Source: Synechococcus sp. HW_metabat.54 (lineage in GTDB: Bacteria > Cyanobacteriota > Cyanobacteriia > PCC-6307 > Cyanobiaceae). From it: DNA of 9,971 nucleotides. Under the pieces are notes generated by a model. That model was given only the letters and a program-made list of their open reading frames with translations. It did not search any database and was not told the DNA's origin. The translations under genes and the position numbers were made by a program. Location: positions 1 through 9,971 of the forward strand of contig JAAZVJ010000021.1 in the NCBI GenBank assembly GCA_018623675.1. Reading direction: 5' to 3'. Shown in pieces: positions 1-7,892 of this stretch (position 1 is its first letter; each line of letters opens with the position of its first letter).

Positions 1-2244
1 AAACAGTTCGTCGGCGACCTTGTCGTCAACACCACGCTCACTGGCGCCCTTCACAAAGATGCCGCGGTGCTTCTGCATTTCTGACACCTTCTTTTTACCC
101 ATGGCCCGACGCAGCAGGTCGGCTTCTCCCAGGGAATAGCCAGCGAGATCCTGAGCGATCTTCATGATCTGCTCCTGATAGACCATGATTCCGTAGGTCT
201 CATTCAGGATCGGCTCAAGCGCCTGATGGGCAAAATCGATCGCCTCGCGGCCGTGTTTGCGGTTGATGAATTTGGGGATCAGGCCGGCATCCAGCGGTCC
301 CGGTCGATAGAGCGCCAGGATCGAGGAAATGTCTTCAAGCGATGAGGGGCGCAGGTCGCGAACGATCTGGCGCATGCCACTCGACTCCAACTGAAAGATG
401 CCCTCCAAGTCACCTCGAGCCAAAAGGGCAAAGGTCTCTTCATCCTGTGGTGGGAGTTTGTCGGGGTCGATGCGTTCGCCGAAGTTGGAGGCCACAAGCT
501 CCAGGGTCTTGTCGATCATGGTGAGGTTCTTCAACCCCAGAAAGTCCATCTTCAGGAGACCCATCGACTCCACGTCTTCCATGAAGTATTGGGTGATCAC
601 CTGACCATCGTTGTTGCGCTGCAGGGGCACCAGTTCATCGAGGGGATCAGCGGCAATCACCACACCAGCGGCATGAACACCAAAGGTTTTGTTGGTGCCT
701 TCAATCCGCATCGCCATGTCGACCCAGCGCTTCACCACCGGATCACTCAGATACTTCTCTCTGAAATCCGGGTTGGGTGACTCCTCGGAGATCATGGCTG
801 CCAACTTGGCCGGCTTCCCGCGGGCCACGGGGATCAGCTTTGCCAGCCGGTCGGCATCGCCGTAGGGAATATCCAGCACCCGAGCCACATCCTTCAGCAC
901 CGCTTTGGAGGTCATGCGGTTGAAGGTGATGATCTGGGCCACCTTGTCGTCGCCATAGCGACGGGTGACGTAGTCGATCACTTCACCACGGCGCTCAATG
1001 CAGAAGTCGGTATCGATATCAGGCATCGACTTCCGCTCAGGATTGAGGAAGCGTTCAAACAACAAGCCGTTGCTAACGGGATCGATATTGGTGATGCCCA
1101 AGGCATAGGCCACCAAGGAGCCAGCGGCTGAACCACGGCCTGGCCCAACAGGGATGCCCTGCTCACGGGCAAAACGGATGTAATCCCACACCACGAGGAA
1201 GTAGGTGGGAAAGCCCATCTGCTCCATGATTCCCAACTCATAGGTGAGTCGCTCGCCGTACTCCGCCTCAATAGGTGCCTCTGGAGCAAGGCTCAAGCGA
1301 TCACGCAGCCCCTGCTCCGTGACCTCTTTGAGGTAACTCACCGGAGTGTGCCCTTCCGGAATGGGGAATCGGGGCATCTGATAGCGCCCCAGAATGTCGT
1401 AGTCCTCCACTTTGTCGGCCACCAAGGCCGTTGTGGCGATTGCCTCCTGCACGACAGCGGGATCGAGATGGTCAGCGAACAGCTGCCCCATCTCCTCCTC
1501 ACTGCGGATGAACTCGGTGCCGGTGTAGCGCAGGCGCTTCTCATCGGAGATCAGCTTCCCCGTCAGCACGCAGAGCAGAGCGTCGTGGGCCTCCACATCG
1601 TTACGCGTGAGGTAGTGGGCGTCGTTGGTGGCAATCAGGCCGATGCCCAGTTCCTTGGCGATCTTGACGATCTCCACATTGACGATCCGGTCTTCCAGCG
1701 AGCCGTGATCCTGAATCTCAAGGTAGAAATCGTCTCCAAAGACCTCCTGATACCAACGCGCCACGTCGCGAGCCACTTCAGGCCGTCCGCGCATGATCGC
1801 CTGAGGGATTTCTCCGCCGAGACAGGCGGTCGCCACGATCAAACCCTCGCTGTATTGCTGCAGCAGATGCTTATCGATGCAGGCGCGAGAAAAGATTCCG
1901 CGCCCACGCATTCCACGCAAGTGGCTGATGCTGGTGAGCTTGACCAGATTGCGATATCCGGTGGCGTTTTTGGCCAGAACCACCAGGTGATAGCGCCGCT
2001 CCTTTTTTTGCTGGGGGTCATCAATCGACCCATTCACCACGTACATCTCATTGCCGATGATCGGCTTGATGCCGGCGCCCTTGCAGAGCTTGAGAAGCTC
2101 AACAGCGCCGTACATCACGCCGTGATCGGTCAGAGCCAGAGCAGGCATCCCCAGCTCTTTTGCCCTCTCCACCATCTGGGGCAGCTGTGACGCCCCATCC
2201 AGGAGGCTGTAGTCACTGTGGTTGTGGAGGGGGACGAAAGCCAT
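1..2244 (-). CDS. dnaE: DNA polymerase III alpha subunit, C-terminus cut by window edge
   Basis: This is the catalytic subunit of the replicative DNA polymerase. 748 codons are visible, against roughly 1,170 in a full bacterial DnaE. The start is ATG at 2244-2242, giving [18 protein letters not shown], the typical opening of the PHP domain with its metal-binding His-x-His (H7, H9). The PHP domain covers about residues 1-280. The polymerase core follows, with a [10 protein letters not shown] loop near residues 365-375, the acidic PDIDTDF motif (D409, D411, D413) and the further catalytic-type aspartate in MDFLGL (D567). The frame is open to the left edge, where the last residues read KVADELF. 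The gene lies 84 bases downstream of gatA, with a terminator-like palindrome between them. A GGGG run just before the ATG is the only ribosome-binding candidate. In many cyanobacteria dnaE is split by an intein, and by family alignment that site lies about ten codons beyond this edge, so the window cannot say whether this copy is split. Identification is firm. Confidence 0.97.
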   Translation of the reverse strand, partial: MAFVPLHNHSDYSLLDGASQLPQMVERAKELGMPALALTDHGVMYGAVELLKLCKGAGIKPIIGNEMYVVNGSIDDPQQKKERRYHLVVLAKNATGYRNLVKLTSISHLRGMRGRGIFSRACIDKHLLQQYSEGLIVATACLGGEIPQAIMRGRPEVARDVARWYQEVFGDDFYLEIQDHGSLEDRIVNVEIVKIAKELGIGLIATNDAHYLTRNDVEAHDALLCVLTGKLISDEKRLRYTGTEFIRSEEEMGQLFADHLDPAVVQEAIATTALVADKVEDYDILGRYQMPRFPIPEGHTPVSYLKEVTEQGLRDRLSLAPEAPIEAEYGERLTYELGIMEQMGFPTYFLVVWDYIRFAREQGIPVGPGRGSAAGSLVAYALGITNIDPVSNGLLFERFLNPERKSMPDIDTDFCIERRGEVIDYVTRRYGDDKVAQIITFNRMTSKAVLKDVARVLDIPYGDADRLAKLIPVARGKPAKLAAMISEESPNPDFREKYLSDPVVKRWVDMAMRIEGTNKTFGVHAAGVVIAADPLDELVPLQRNNDGQVITQYFMEDVESMGLLKMDFLGLKNLTMIDKTLELVASNFGERIDPDKLPPQDEETFALLARGDLEGIFQLESSGMRQIVRDLRPSSLEDISSILALYRPGPLDAGLIPKFINRKHGREAIDFAHQALEPILNETYGIMVYQEQIMKIAQDLAGYSLGEADLLRRAMGKKKVSEMQKHRGIFVKGASERGVDDKVADELF

Positions 2245-2292
2245 GCCCCCAGATTAAGGCGCAACGCAAGATGGAGAGTGCTTACCCCAAAC

Positions 2293-2314
2293 AAGCCCCC
2301 AGATCTGGGGGCTT
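2293..2314 (-). terminator. Probable intrinsic terminator of gatA
   Basis: A perfect 22-base palindrome begins 14 bases after the gatA stop codon. Read on the minus strand it is an 8-bp stem (AAGCCCCC with GGGGGCTT) around the loop AGATCT, followed by GTTTGGGG. The stem is strong but the T-tract is short, so termination may be partial. On the plus strand no T-run follows, so it should act only on leftward transcription. It lies between gatA and dnaE and suggests that dnaE has its own promoter in the remaining 48 bases or depends on read-through. No convincing -35/-10 pair was seen there. Confidence 0.6.
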
Positions 2315-2328
2315 GGAAGAAGGAACCC

Positions 2329-3792
2329 TCAGGCTGGGATCAACGCCGCCTCGGGACGCGATGCCATCACCTGTGCTGCCTGCTCGTACTGGTGAGCTAC
2401 CTGGAGCAGACGCGACTCCTCGAGCACATTGCCGATCAGCTGAACGCCGATCGGGAGGCCAGCAGCGTTGAATCCACAAGGAACACTGATGGCTGGAAGG
2501 CCAGCCAGGTTGGCGGGGATGGTGAGCAAGTCCGCCAGGTACATCGCCAGGGGATCATCAGCGTGGGCTCCCTTGCGGAAGGAAGGCGTCGGGGCTGTGG
2601 GCGTTAACAGCACATCCACGGATTGATAGGCCGCATCAAAGTCTCGGCGAATCAGGGTGCGCACCTGCTGCGCCTTTTTGTAGTACGCATCCACGTAGCC
2701 AGCTGATAGGGCGTAGGTACCGATCAGGATGCGGCGCTGCACCTCGCTGCCAAAACCTTCGGCGCGGCTGCGGGCCGTCATCGCCGCCAAGCTGTCTGCA
2801 TCCTGGGCGCGATAGCCATATTTGACGCCGTCGTAGCGGGCCAGGTTGGCCGAAGCCTCGGAGGGCGCAATCACGTAATAGGTGGCGATGCCATCGCTGA
2901 AGCGCGGACAGCTCACATCCACCAGCTCCGCACCGAGTGCCTGGAGTTGCTCCGCCGCCGCCATCACAGACGCCTTCACCTCAGGGTCAAGACCCTCCTG
3001 CTCGAAGCATTCCCGCACTAGGCCCACCTTGAGCCCTTTGATGGACTTGGTGAGATCGGCGCTGTAGTCGGGGACAGGAACCTTGAGGGAGGTGGAATCA
3101 CGGGGATCGTGACCCGCCATCACCTGCAGAAGTGCCGCGGCATCCGCCACGTTGGAGGTGAAGGGACCCACCTGGTCCAGAGAACTGGCAAACGCCACCA
3201 ATCCATAACGGCTGATCCGGCCATAAGTGGGCTTCAGCCCAACCACGCCACAGAAGGATGCGGGCTGGCGAATCGATCCACCGGTATCGGATCCGAGGGA
3301 AGCCATGCAGCCCCCGGAAGCAACAGCGGCTGCACTGCCGCCGGAGCTGCCTCCTGGCACGTGGTCCAGGTTCCAGGGGTTGGCAGTGGGACCGAAGGCC
3401 GAGGTCTCGGTGGAGCCACCCATGGCGAACTCATCGAGGTTGGTTTTACCCAACAACACAGCGCCCGCATCCCAGAGCTTGCCGGTCACCGTTGACTCAT
3501 AGGGGGGCACAAAGCCCTCGAGCATGCGGCTGGCACAGGTGGTGGTAACACCCTTTGTGCAGAGGTTGTCTTTGATGGCGAGGGGGACGCCAGCGAGAGG
3601 GGGGAGATCCTCGCCAGCGCTTCGGGCCGCATCGATGCGATCCGCGTCTGCGCGGGCACGATCAGCGGTGATCTCTAAGTAGGCGTGAAGACTCGGCTCA
3701 ACGTCGGCGATCCGACTGAGATGCTGATCCGTGAGCTCACGGGCCGACACCTCACCGCTTTCCAGCTGCTGACGCCACTCGGCGATCGCCAT
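2329..3792 (-). CDS. gatA: Glutamyl-tRNA(Gln) amidotransferase subunit A
   Basis: This is the amidase subunit of the GatCAB complex. It hydrolyses glutamine to supply ammonia for turning Glu-tRNA(Gln) into Gln-tRNA(Gln), the indirect route used by cyanobacteria. The 487-residue length is normal for GatA. The amidase signature is intact: Lys74 in PLAIKDN, the glycine/serine-rich [18 protein letters not shown] stretch with cis-Ser149, and nucleophile Ser173 in [11 protein letters not shown]. Spacing from Lys to cis-Ser to Ser matches the family. The ATG at 3792 gives an N-terminus ([20 protein letters not shown]) like that of other GatA proteins, but no clear Shine-Dalgarno sequence precedes it. 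The partners gatB and gatC are not in the window, and they are often unlinked in cyanobacteria. The gene follows the DUF1816 gene by 31 bases, so it is probably in the same transcript, and it is followed by the palindrome at 2293-2314. Confidence 0.97.
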   Translation of the reverse strand: MAIAEWRQQLESGEVSARELTDQHLSRIADVEPSLHAYLEITADRARADADRIDAARSAGEDLPPLAGVPLAIKDNLCTKGVTTTCASRMLEGFVPPYESTVTGKLWDAGAVLLGKTNLDEFAMGGSTETSAFGPTANPWNLDHVPGGSSGGSAAAVASGGCMASLGSDTGGSIRQPASFCGVVGLKPTYGRISRYGLVAFASSLDQVGPFTSNVADAAALLQVMAGHDPRDSTSLKVPVPDYSADLTKSIKGLKVGLVRECFEQEGLDPEVKASVMAAAEQLQALGAELVDVSCPRFSDGIATYYVIAPSEASANLARYDGVKYGYRAQDADSLAAMTARSRAEGFGSEVQRRILIGTYALSAGYVDAYYKKAQQVRTLIRRDFDAAYQSVDVLLTPTAPTPSFRKGAHADDPLAMYLADLLTIPANLAGLPAISVPCGFNAAGLPIGVQLIGNVLEESRLLQVAHQYEQAAQVMASRPEAALIPA

Positions 3793-3823
3793 CGACAGGG
3801 ACTGCTACACAGATGCGACGCTA

Positions 3824-4072
3824 TCAGCCGTCGTCTGCGCTGATGGTGAAGGGCTCTCCACGGCGGCAGCGCACACAGCTCTGGCTGATGTGTGCAGGCG
3901 ACTCAGAGGACACATCGGCAACAAAAGCCGGGAGGTGCTTCTCCAGGCTCTTGCGGGTCACAAAGGGACCAAACCAGTAGGTGACATCGGGACCCTGGGT
4001 CTGTACCCGAGCCCACCAAGCCAATCCAAGGCCGTTGGCAACACTGCGCAGCGGCCTGACCAGGGGGAGCAT
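3824..4072 (-). CDS. DUF1816 domain protein, cyanobacterial
   Basis: A small protein of 82 residues, if started at the ATG at 4072. It carries the DUF1816 pattern: a WWARVQTQ segment, then TYWFGPF, then a helical stretch ending PAFVADVSSE. DUF1816 is found almost only in cyanobacteria and resembles the CpcD-like domain of phycobilisome linkers. Its exact role is not known, so a link to phycobilisomes is inference. There is no signal peptide or membrane segment. The C-terminus contains a CVRC pair. An in-frame TTG at 4084 would add four residues (MDSL). I prefer the ATG because a GGA sits seven bases before it and nothing useful precedes the TTG. The gene lies between rlmB (81 bases upstream) and gatA (31 bases downstream) on the same strand. 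No promoter is clear in the 81-base gap. Confidence 0.8.
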   Translation of the reverse strand: MLPLVRPLRSVANGLGLAWWARVQTQGPDVTYWFGPFVTRKSLEKHLPAFVADVSSESPAHISQSCVRCRRGEPFTISADDG

Positions 4073-4153
4073 CAGAGAATCCAACAGAGAAGAGTCATTT
4101 TGCCCTGATTCAGGCCCTATGACTGCCCCTCATGCAGGAAGTCTGCAAAGCAA

Positions 4154-5869
4154 TCAGAGTTCAACGCTGTCTTGAAACGACGGAGTCAGTCCTTCATCGG
4201 AGGGAGTTGCTTGGCGCTCCAAGTCCAAAGCAAGCTCCGGTGAGACTTCCGAGGATTCAGACGACTGCTCCGGTTCACTGGTGAAGGGAACGGGAGACTC
4301 AACGGTCTGCTCGTCCTCAATCAGCTCCTGCCCACCAGCGAGTGAGGGAGCCTCACTGGCTTGCGATGGTGTGCGAGGACGAACGATGGGGGGGGATGGA
4401 GCCTGCCCCTTGAGGTCTTTCATCCAACCGCGACGTGCCACCTCGTAGAGGCACATGGCCGTGGCAACGGAGGCATTGAGGCTGGGGGTCACACCGCGCA
4501 GAGGGATGCGAATCAACTGATCACAGTGACGACGGGTCAAGAGGGAAAGCCCTTGACCTTCCGAGCCAGTCACCACCACCAGCGGTCCGTCTAAATCAGC
4601 CTCCGCCAGGGTCATATCGCCCTCGCCGGCCAGACCGACCACGCGGTAACCGGCATCTTTCAGGGTTTCCAACGAACGATTCAAATTCACAACCCGGGCC
4701 ACCGGGAGGTGCTCAAGGGCACCGGCTGCCACCTTGGCCACAGAACCAGTAAGGCCAGCGCTGCGCCGTTGCGGAAGCACCACGCCGTGGGCACCAAGGG
4801 CTTCAGCCGAACGCACAATCGCGCCGAGGTTGTGGGGATCCGTGAGCCCATCAAGAGCCAACAGCAGAGGCGGTTCACCCAGGGCAGCACATCCCTCCAC
4901 CAAGGAGGGAAGGTCCAGGGTGTCGGCCGAGGCGGTCTGCAGGGCGATGCCCTGGTGCACGGCGCCACCGGTGAGTTGGCCGAGGCGAGCCCAGGTCACC
5001 TCTTCGACGAGTACCCCCGAGGCTTTTGCGTCCCTCAGTAACTGGAGAAATTTCGGAGAGCTGCGCACCTCTGGGGTGCACCAAATGCGATGGATCGGAC
5101 GGCCAGCCTCGAGAGCTGCCTGGGTGGCGTGCCGCCCCCAGAGCATGTCATCGGCCTGAGCATCAGGGGAATGGGCAAGTTCCTCTCCCTGGCGCTGGTC
5201 TTGCTCAAAAGCTGGACGGGAGTCCTCCCGGCTCCAGCCTCCCCGCCGAGCACCACCACGGGAGTCATGCCGCCCGGGACGCGAGCGCTCGGGTCCCGAC
5301 GAAAAGCGGGATCCTGAACGATCAAACCTGTCGCTGCGCCCCTCTGAACGATCTCGGCCTTCAAAGCGATCTTTGCGGTCGAAGCGGTCGTTTCGATCAA
5401 AACGGCCTTTGCCTTCGAAACGATCCTTGCGGTCGAAACGCCTCTTGCCTTCAAAGCGACTTTTGCCCTCAAAGCGGCTCTCACGGCCAGGGCGGTCGTT
5501 GCGGTCAAAACGGTCAAAACGACCACGGCCCCCTTGATCGGCACCACGGCCGTCGCGTTCATCGCGGTTGAAACGACCAGATCGCTCAGGCCGATCGCCG
5601 CCGCGATCAAAGCGGTCACCCTTGTTGAACCGGTCGGAACGGGAGAAGCGTGCATCGCCCTCCTGGCCCCCATCCCGATCAAAACGGCGATCTCGCTCAT
5701 TACGACCTCGATAGGGACGGCCCCCGGCTGGGGATCGGCGATCAGACCCGGGTCGACCGCCACCACCGCCAGGTCGACCTCCTCCGTAGGAACGGCCCTC
5801 ACCGGAAGAACGGCCGCCTCCATAGGGACGGCCATCGCCGGAGGAACGGCGATCAGAACGGAAACTCAT
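4154..5869 (-). CDS. rlmB: 23S rRNA (guanosine-2'-O)-methyltransferase RlmB, TrmH/SpoU family, with long disordered tails
   Basis: This is a SPOUT-class RNA 2'-O-methyltransferase using S-adenosylmethionine. The catalytic part covers about residues 241-482. An RNA-binding substrate domain starts at LWGRHATQAALEAG (243-256). Then come SpoU motif 1 (LDGLTDPHNLGAIVRSAEAL, with Asn347 and Arg353), motif 2 (VVVTGSEGQGLS, Glu437) and motif 3 (IPLRGVTPSLNASVATAMCL, Asn465), which together form the trefoil-knot cofactor site. Family members are usually about 250 residues, while this one has 571. Residues 1-235 are Arg/Gly/Asp/Phe-rich low complexity and residues 490-571 are Ser/Pro/Glu-rich and acidic. 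The frame is continuous from ATG 5869, and MSFRSDRR looks like a natural start, though no Shine-Dalgarno is visible. The gene follows mrnC by 14 bases, a pairing of 23S rRNA processing and modification genes also known in Bacillus. The exact target base (G2251-type) is inferred from the family. Confidence 0.92.
   Translation of the reverse strand: MSFRSDRRSSGDGRPYGGGRSSGEGRSYGGGRPGGGGGRPGSDRRSPAGGRPYRGRNERDRRFDRDGGQEGDARFSRSDRFNKGDRFDRGGDRPERSGRFNRDERDGRGADQGGRGRFDRFDRNDRPGRESRFEGKSRFEGKRRFDRKDRFEGKGRFDRNDRFDRKDRFEGRDRSEGRSDRFDRSGSRFSSGPERSRPGRHDSRGGARRGGWSREDSRPAFEQDQRQGEELAHSPDAQADDMLWGRHATQAALEAGRPIHRIWCTPEVRSSPKFLQLLRDAKASGVLVEEVTWARLGQLTGGAVHQGIALQTASADTLDLPSLVEGCAALGEPPLLLALDGLTDPHNLGAIVRSAEALGAHGVVLPQRRSAGLTGSVAKVAAGALEHLPVARVVNLNRSLETLKDAGYRVVGLAGEGDMTLAEADLDGPLVVVTGSEGQGLSLLTRRHCDQLIRIPLRGVTPSLNASVATAMCLYEVARRGWMKDLKGQAPSPPIVRPRTPSQASEAPSLAGGQELIEDEQTVESPVPFTSEPEQSSESSEVSPELALDLERQATPSDEGLTPSFQDSVEL
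5315..5479 (-). repeat. Degenerate in-frame repeats in rlmB (RFDR/RFEG units)
   Basis: Within the basic N-terminal tail of RlmB, residues 131-185, the DNA holds an imperfect tandem array. It encodes short units of the type RFEGK and RFDRKD. RFDRKDRFEGK occurs at residues 144-154 and RFDRKDRFEGR at 163-172, with SRFEGK twice at 131-142. The units keep the reading frame and differ mainly at third codon positions. That points to an old, selected protein repeat rather than a recent expansion. Such arrays can change copy number by slippage. Spacing is too short and irregular for a CRISPR array. Confidence 0.75.
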
Positions 5870-5883
5870 GGTCGAAAAGGGGG

Positions 5884-6291
5884 CTATGACAGGTCGTTTT
5901 CGGTCTCATCCAGGCGATCCAAGAGCTCGGCAAGCCGGGCAGGATTCTGTAAAAAGAGCCAGCCAACCATTGTCTCAAATCCCGTGGCGCGCCCATAAAC
6001 GGAGGCCTCTCCGCGACGAGGACCACGGCCAGCGCGATTACGACCACGCCGCACCAGATCGCGTTCCTGATCAGAAAGAAGGGGCTCGAGCCGCTCTAAA
6101 ACCGCAGCTTGAGCATCGGCCTTGACCTCAGCCACCACCGCCTTATGAAGCTCATCAGCCCGGCCCGGACGACGGCAATGGCGAAGACGCTGATGCAGCT
6201 CCCAAACAGCATCTCCAAGCCATGCCAGTTGTAAAGGGCCAAGATCATCTGCCCCACCACGACCTTGCTGCGATCGAATCCAGTCGCTCAA
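5884..6291 (-). CDS. mrnC: Mini-ribonuclease 3 (Mini-III), 23S rRNA maturation
   Basis: A 135-residue RNase III-type catalytic domain without a double-stranded RNA-binding domain, the hallmark of Mini-III. In Bacillus this enzyme trims the 23S rRNA precursor ends. The RNase III signature is LAWLGDAVWELHQRLR at residues 22-37, with the metal-binding Asp27. The second acidic residue is Glu106 in RATGFETMVGWLF (101-113). A basic RRGRNRAGRGPRRG loop at 81-94 fits RNA contact. The start is a TTG at 6291, sharing four bases (TTGA) with the stop of the upstream STAS gene. No ATG or GTG gives a better N-terminus, so translation is probably coupled to the STAS gene. rlmB follows after 14 bases, putting two 23S rRNA enzymes in one transcript. 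Identification is strong. The processing target in this organism is inferred. Confidence 0.93.
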   Translation of the reverse strand: MSDWIRSQQGRGGADDLGPLQLAWLGDAVWELHQRLRHCRRPGRADELHKAVVAEVKADAQAAVLERLEPLLSDQERDLVRRGRNRAGRGPRRGEASVYGRATGFETMVGWLFLQNPARLAELLDRLDETENDLS

Positions 6292-6653
6292 GCCGCCAGT
6301 TGACTCAGTGCACTCTCTAGGTCTGGCACGAGATGGAGAAATCCCTCAAGCCGCACCAACTTCACCGTTTGAGCGACACGCGCATTGCCCACCACGTGGA
6401 AGTTGCGCTTGGCATCCGTGCACTGCTTCGCCAGCTGCACCATGGCGCCTAAGCCGGATGAGTCAAGAAAATCGATCTTGCTGAGATCCACCACCAAAGA
6501 CGATGCATTGGCTTTGAGTACATCCGTGACGTAGCTCAGAAATTGCTTCTCGGAGTAAGCATCGAGCTGCCCGGTGAAATGAAACAACAGGCAGTTGTCG
6601 CGCTGCTCGAAGCCACCGCGCAGAGAAACAGTGAGTCGCTGCAGTTCAGTGAT
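6288..6653 (-). CDS. STAS-domain protein, anti-sigma factor antagonist type (probable ATC start)
   Basis: This is a single STAS domain like SpoIIAA/RsbV, which in partner-switch systems binds an anti-sigma kinase and is turned off by phosphorylation. The conserved loop DFLDSSGLGAMVQL holds the candidate phospho-serine (second Ser of DSSG, Ser66 in the 121-residue form). The first ordinary start codon is TTG at 6587 (99 residues, MFHFTGQLD), which would lose the first beta-strand and has no Shine-Dalgarno. The same frame continues upstream with family-like sequence, TELQRLTVSLRGGFEQRDNC, to an ATC codon at 6653-6651. That codon is preceded, nine bases away, by TGAGGGGG. I therefore place the start at 6653. 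ATC starts are very rare, so a base error or a real TTG start remain possible. No kinase or phosphatase partner is encoded nearby. The gene is 64 bases downstream of carA and overlaps mrnC by four bases. Confidence 0.8.
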   Translation of the reverse strand: MTELQRLTVSLRGGFEQRDNCLLFHFTGQLDAYSEKQFLSYVTDVLKANASSLVVDLSKIDFLDSSGLGAMVQLAKQCTDAKRNFHVVGNARVAQTVKLVRLEGFLHLVPDLESALSQLAA

Positions 6654-6717
6654 GGGACCAAGCCCCCTCAGACGCGTTGTGCCGAAGTGTAGGGAGCTTG
6701 AACTGAGCAGACCACTA

Positions 6718-7857
6718 TCAGCGACGTTCTGCCATCAATGCAACAAAACGGCCGAAGTGGTGGTCTGCATCATGGGGCCCTGGACTGGCTTCAGGGTGGT
6801 ACTGAACGCCGAAGAGCGGTTGATCGCGATGGGCCATGGCTGCCACGGTTCGATCGTTGAGGTTCAAGTGGGTGACTTCAACGCTGGCTGGCAGCGACTG
6901 AGCATCAAGGGCAAAACCGTGGTTCTGACTTGTGATCTCCACTTGCCCTGTCGTGCCGCAGGGGTGATTGAGACCACGGTGACCGAAATCAAGCTTGAAC
7001 GTGGTTCCCCCGAGAGCCAGGCCCAGGATCTGATGACCGAGACAGATGCCAAACAGAGGTAAAGACTTTTGCTCAACCAGAGCTTTGGCCAGAGCAATCC
7101 CGCCTGTCACAGCAGAGGGATCTCCTGGTCCATTGGAGAGGAACACGCCCTCAGGCTGATGGGCAAGAACGTCGTCAAGGCAACTTGAGGCCGGCAGCAC
7201 CGTGACTTCACAGCCATGACCAACCAAACGGTCAAGAATTGCCCTTTTGATCCCGAAGTCGATGGCAACCACCCGGTAGGGGCGATCCGGACTCGGTTTG
7301 AGACGCTGATCAAAACTGGCTGCGCAGGCCTTCGTCCAGGTGTAGGGAGTCTTCGTGCTGACACGATCCGCCAGGTTGAGACCCTCCATGGATGGCGCGG
7401 ACTGAAGCTCCTGAAGCAGAGCTTGCGGTGAGCGGCCATCGGAACTGATCACCCCATTCATGGCACCGACATCGCGCAGATGTCGCACAAGAGCGCGGGT
7501 ATCGATGCCGTGAATTCCAACGACACCGTGCTGATCCAACCAAGTCGGCAACGCTTGCTGACAACGCCAATTACTGGGTAGGGGGGCCAGCTGACGGGCG
7601 ATGAATCCGCGGGCATGGGGCAGATCAGCTTCCTGATCTTCACCATTCACCCCGGTGTTTCCCAGTTCCGGATAGGTGAAAGTGACGAGCTGACCGGAAT
7701 AGCTGGGATCGGTCAGCACCTCCTGGTAGCCGGTCATCCCAGTGTTGAACACCACTTCACCGACGACACTGCCGCGACTGCCGCAAGCCAATCCCTCAAA
7801 GACGGTGCCATCAGCAAGCACCAACACCGCAGGGGCCGTTTCAGGGACAGAAGTCAT
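6718..7857 (-). CDS. carA: Carbamoyl phosphate synthase small subunit (glutaminase)
   Basis: This is the glutamine amidotransferase subunit of carbamoyl phosphate synthase. It releases ammonia from glutamine for the large subunit CarB, feeding arginine and pyrimidine synthesis. The N-terminal CarA domain begins [15 protein letters not shown] and has the [20 protein letters not shown] segment. The class I glutaminase domain follows, with GPGDPS, the nucleophile cysteine in [17 protein letters not shown] (Cys272 counting from the ATG) and the catalytic His-x-Glu in [13 protein letters not shown]. Length, 379 residues, is normal. I start at ATG 7857 (MTSVPETAP). An in-frame TTG at 7863 adds two residues and has better spacing to a GAGGG, so either may be used. 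carB is not in the window. The gene follows trpD by 35 bases, suggesting co-transcription. Confidence 0.96.
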   Translation of the reverse strand: MTSVPETAPAVLVLADGTVFEGLACGSRGSVVGEVVFNTGMTGYQEVLTDPSYSGQLVTFTYPELGNTGVNGEDQEADLPHARGFIARQLAPLPSNWRCQQALPTWLDQHGVVGIHGIDTRALVRHLRDVGAMNGVISSDGRSPQALLQELQSAPSMEGLNLADRVSTKTPYTWTKACAASFDQRLKPSPDRPYRVVAIDFGIKRAILDRLVGHGCEVTVLPASSCLDDVLAHQPEGVFLSNGPGDPSAVTGGIALAKALVEQKSLPLFGICLGHQILGLALGGTTFKLDFGHRGLNHPCGTTGQVEITSQNHGFALDAQSLPASVEVTHLNLNDRTVAAMAHRDQPLFGVQYHPEASPGPHDADHHFGRFVALMAERR

Positions 7858-7892
7858 GGGCAAACAGACCCTCGGTGCATCGATTCATCTCC

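Noticed and set aside
1348..2190. 280-residue open frame on the plus strand
   Set aside because: It lies wholly antisense to dnaE, whose PHP and polymerase motifs are clear in the other strand. The predicted protein shows no recognisable domain, and long antisense frames are common in GC-rich genes.
3782..3789. HIP1 octamer GCGATCGC at the gatA start
   Set aside because: It is a common cyanobacterial palindrome and only one copy was noticed here. It encodes ordinary residues of GatA and gives no sign of a regulatory role.
4073..4153. Terminator or promoter between rlmB and the DUF1816 gene
   Set aside because: Only a four-pair stem (CCTG/CAGG) without a T-run and no acceptable -35/-10 pair were found, so neither call is supported.
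5315..5479. CRISPR-like array
   Set aside because: The repeated units are about 15-30 bases, irregular, without unique spacers, and they keep the rlmB reading frame.
5026..5998. Several long open frames on both strands over rlmB and mrnC (5026-5571, 5534-5998 plus; 5035-5835 minus)
   Set aside because: They are out-of-frame readings of the repeat-rich, GC-biased rlmB sequence. Their products are low complexity and mirror the RlmB repeats, and the real frame carries all three SpoU motifs.
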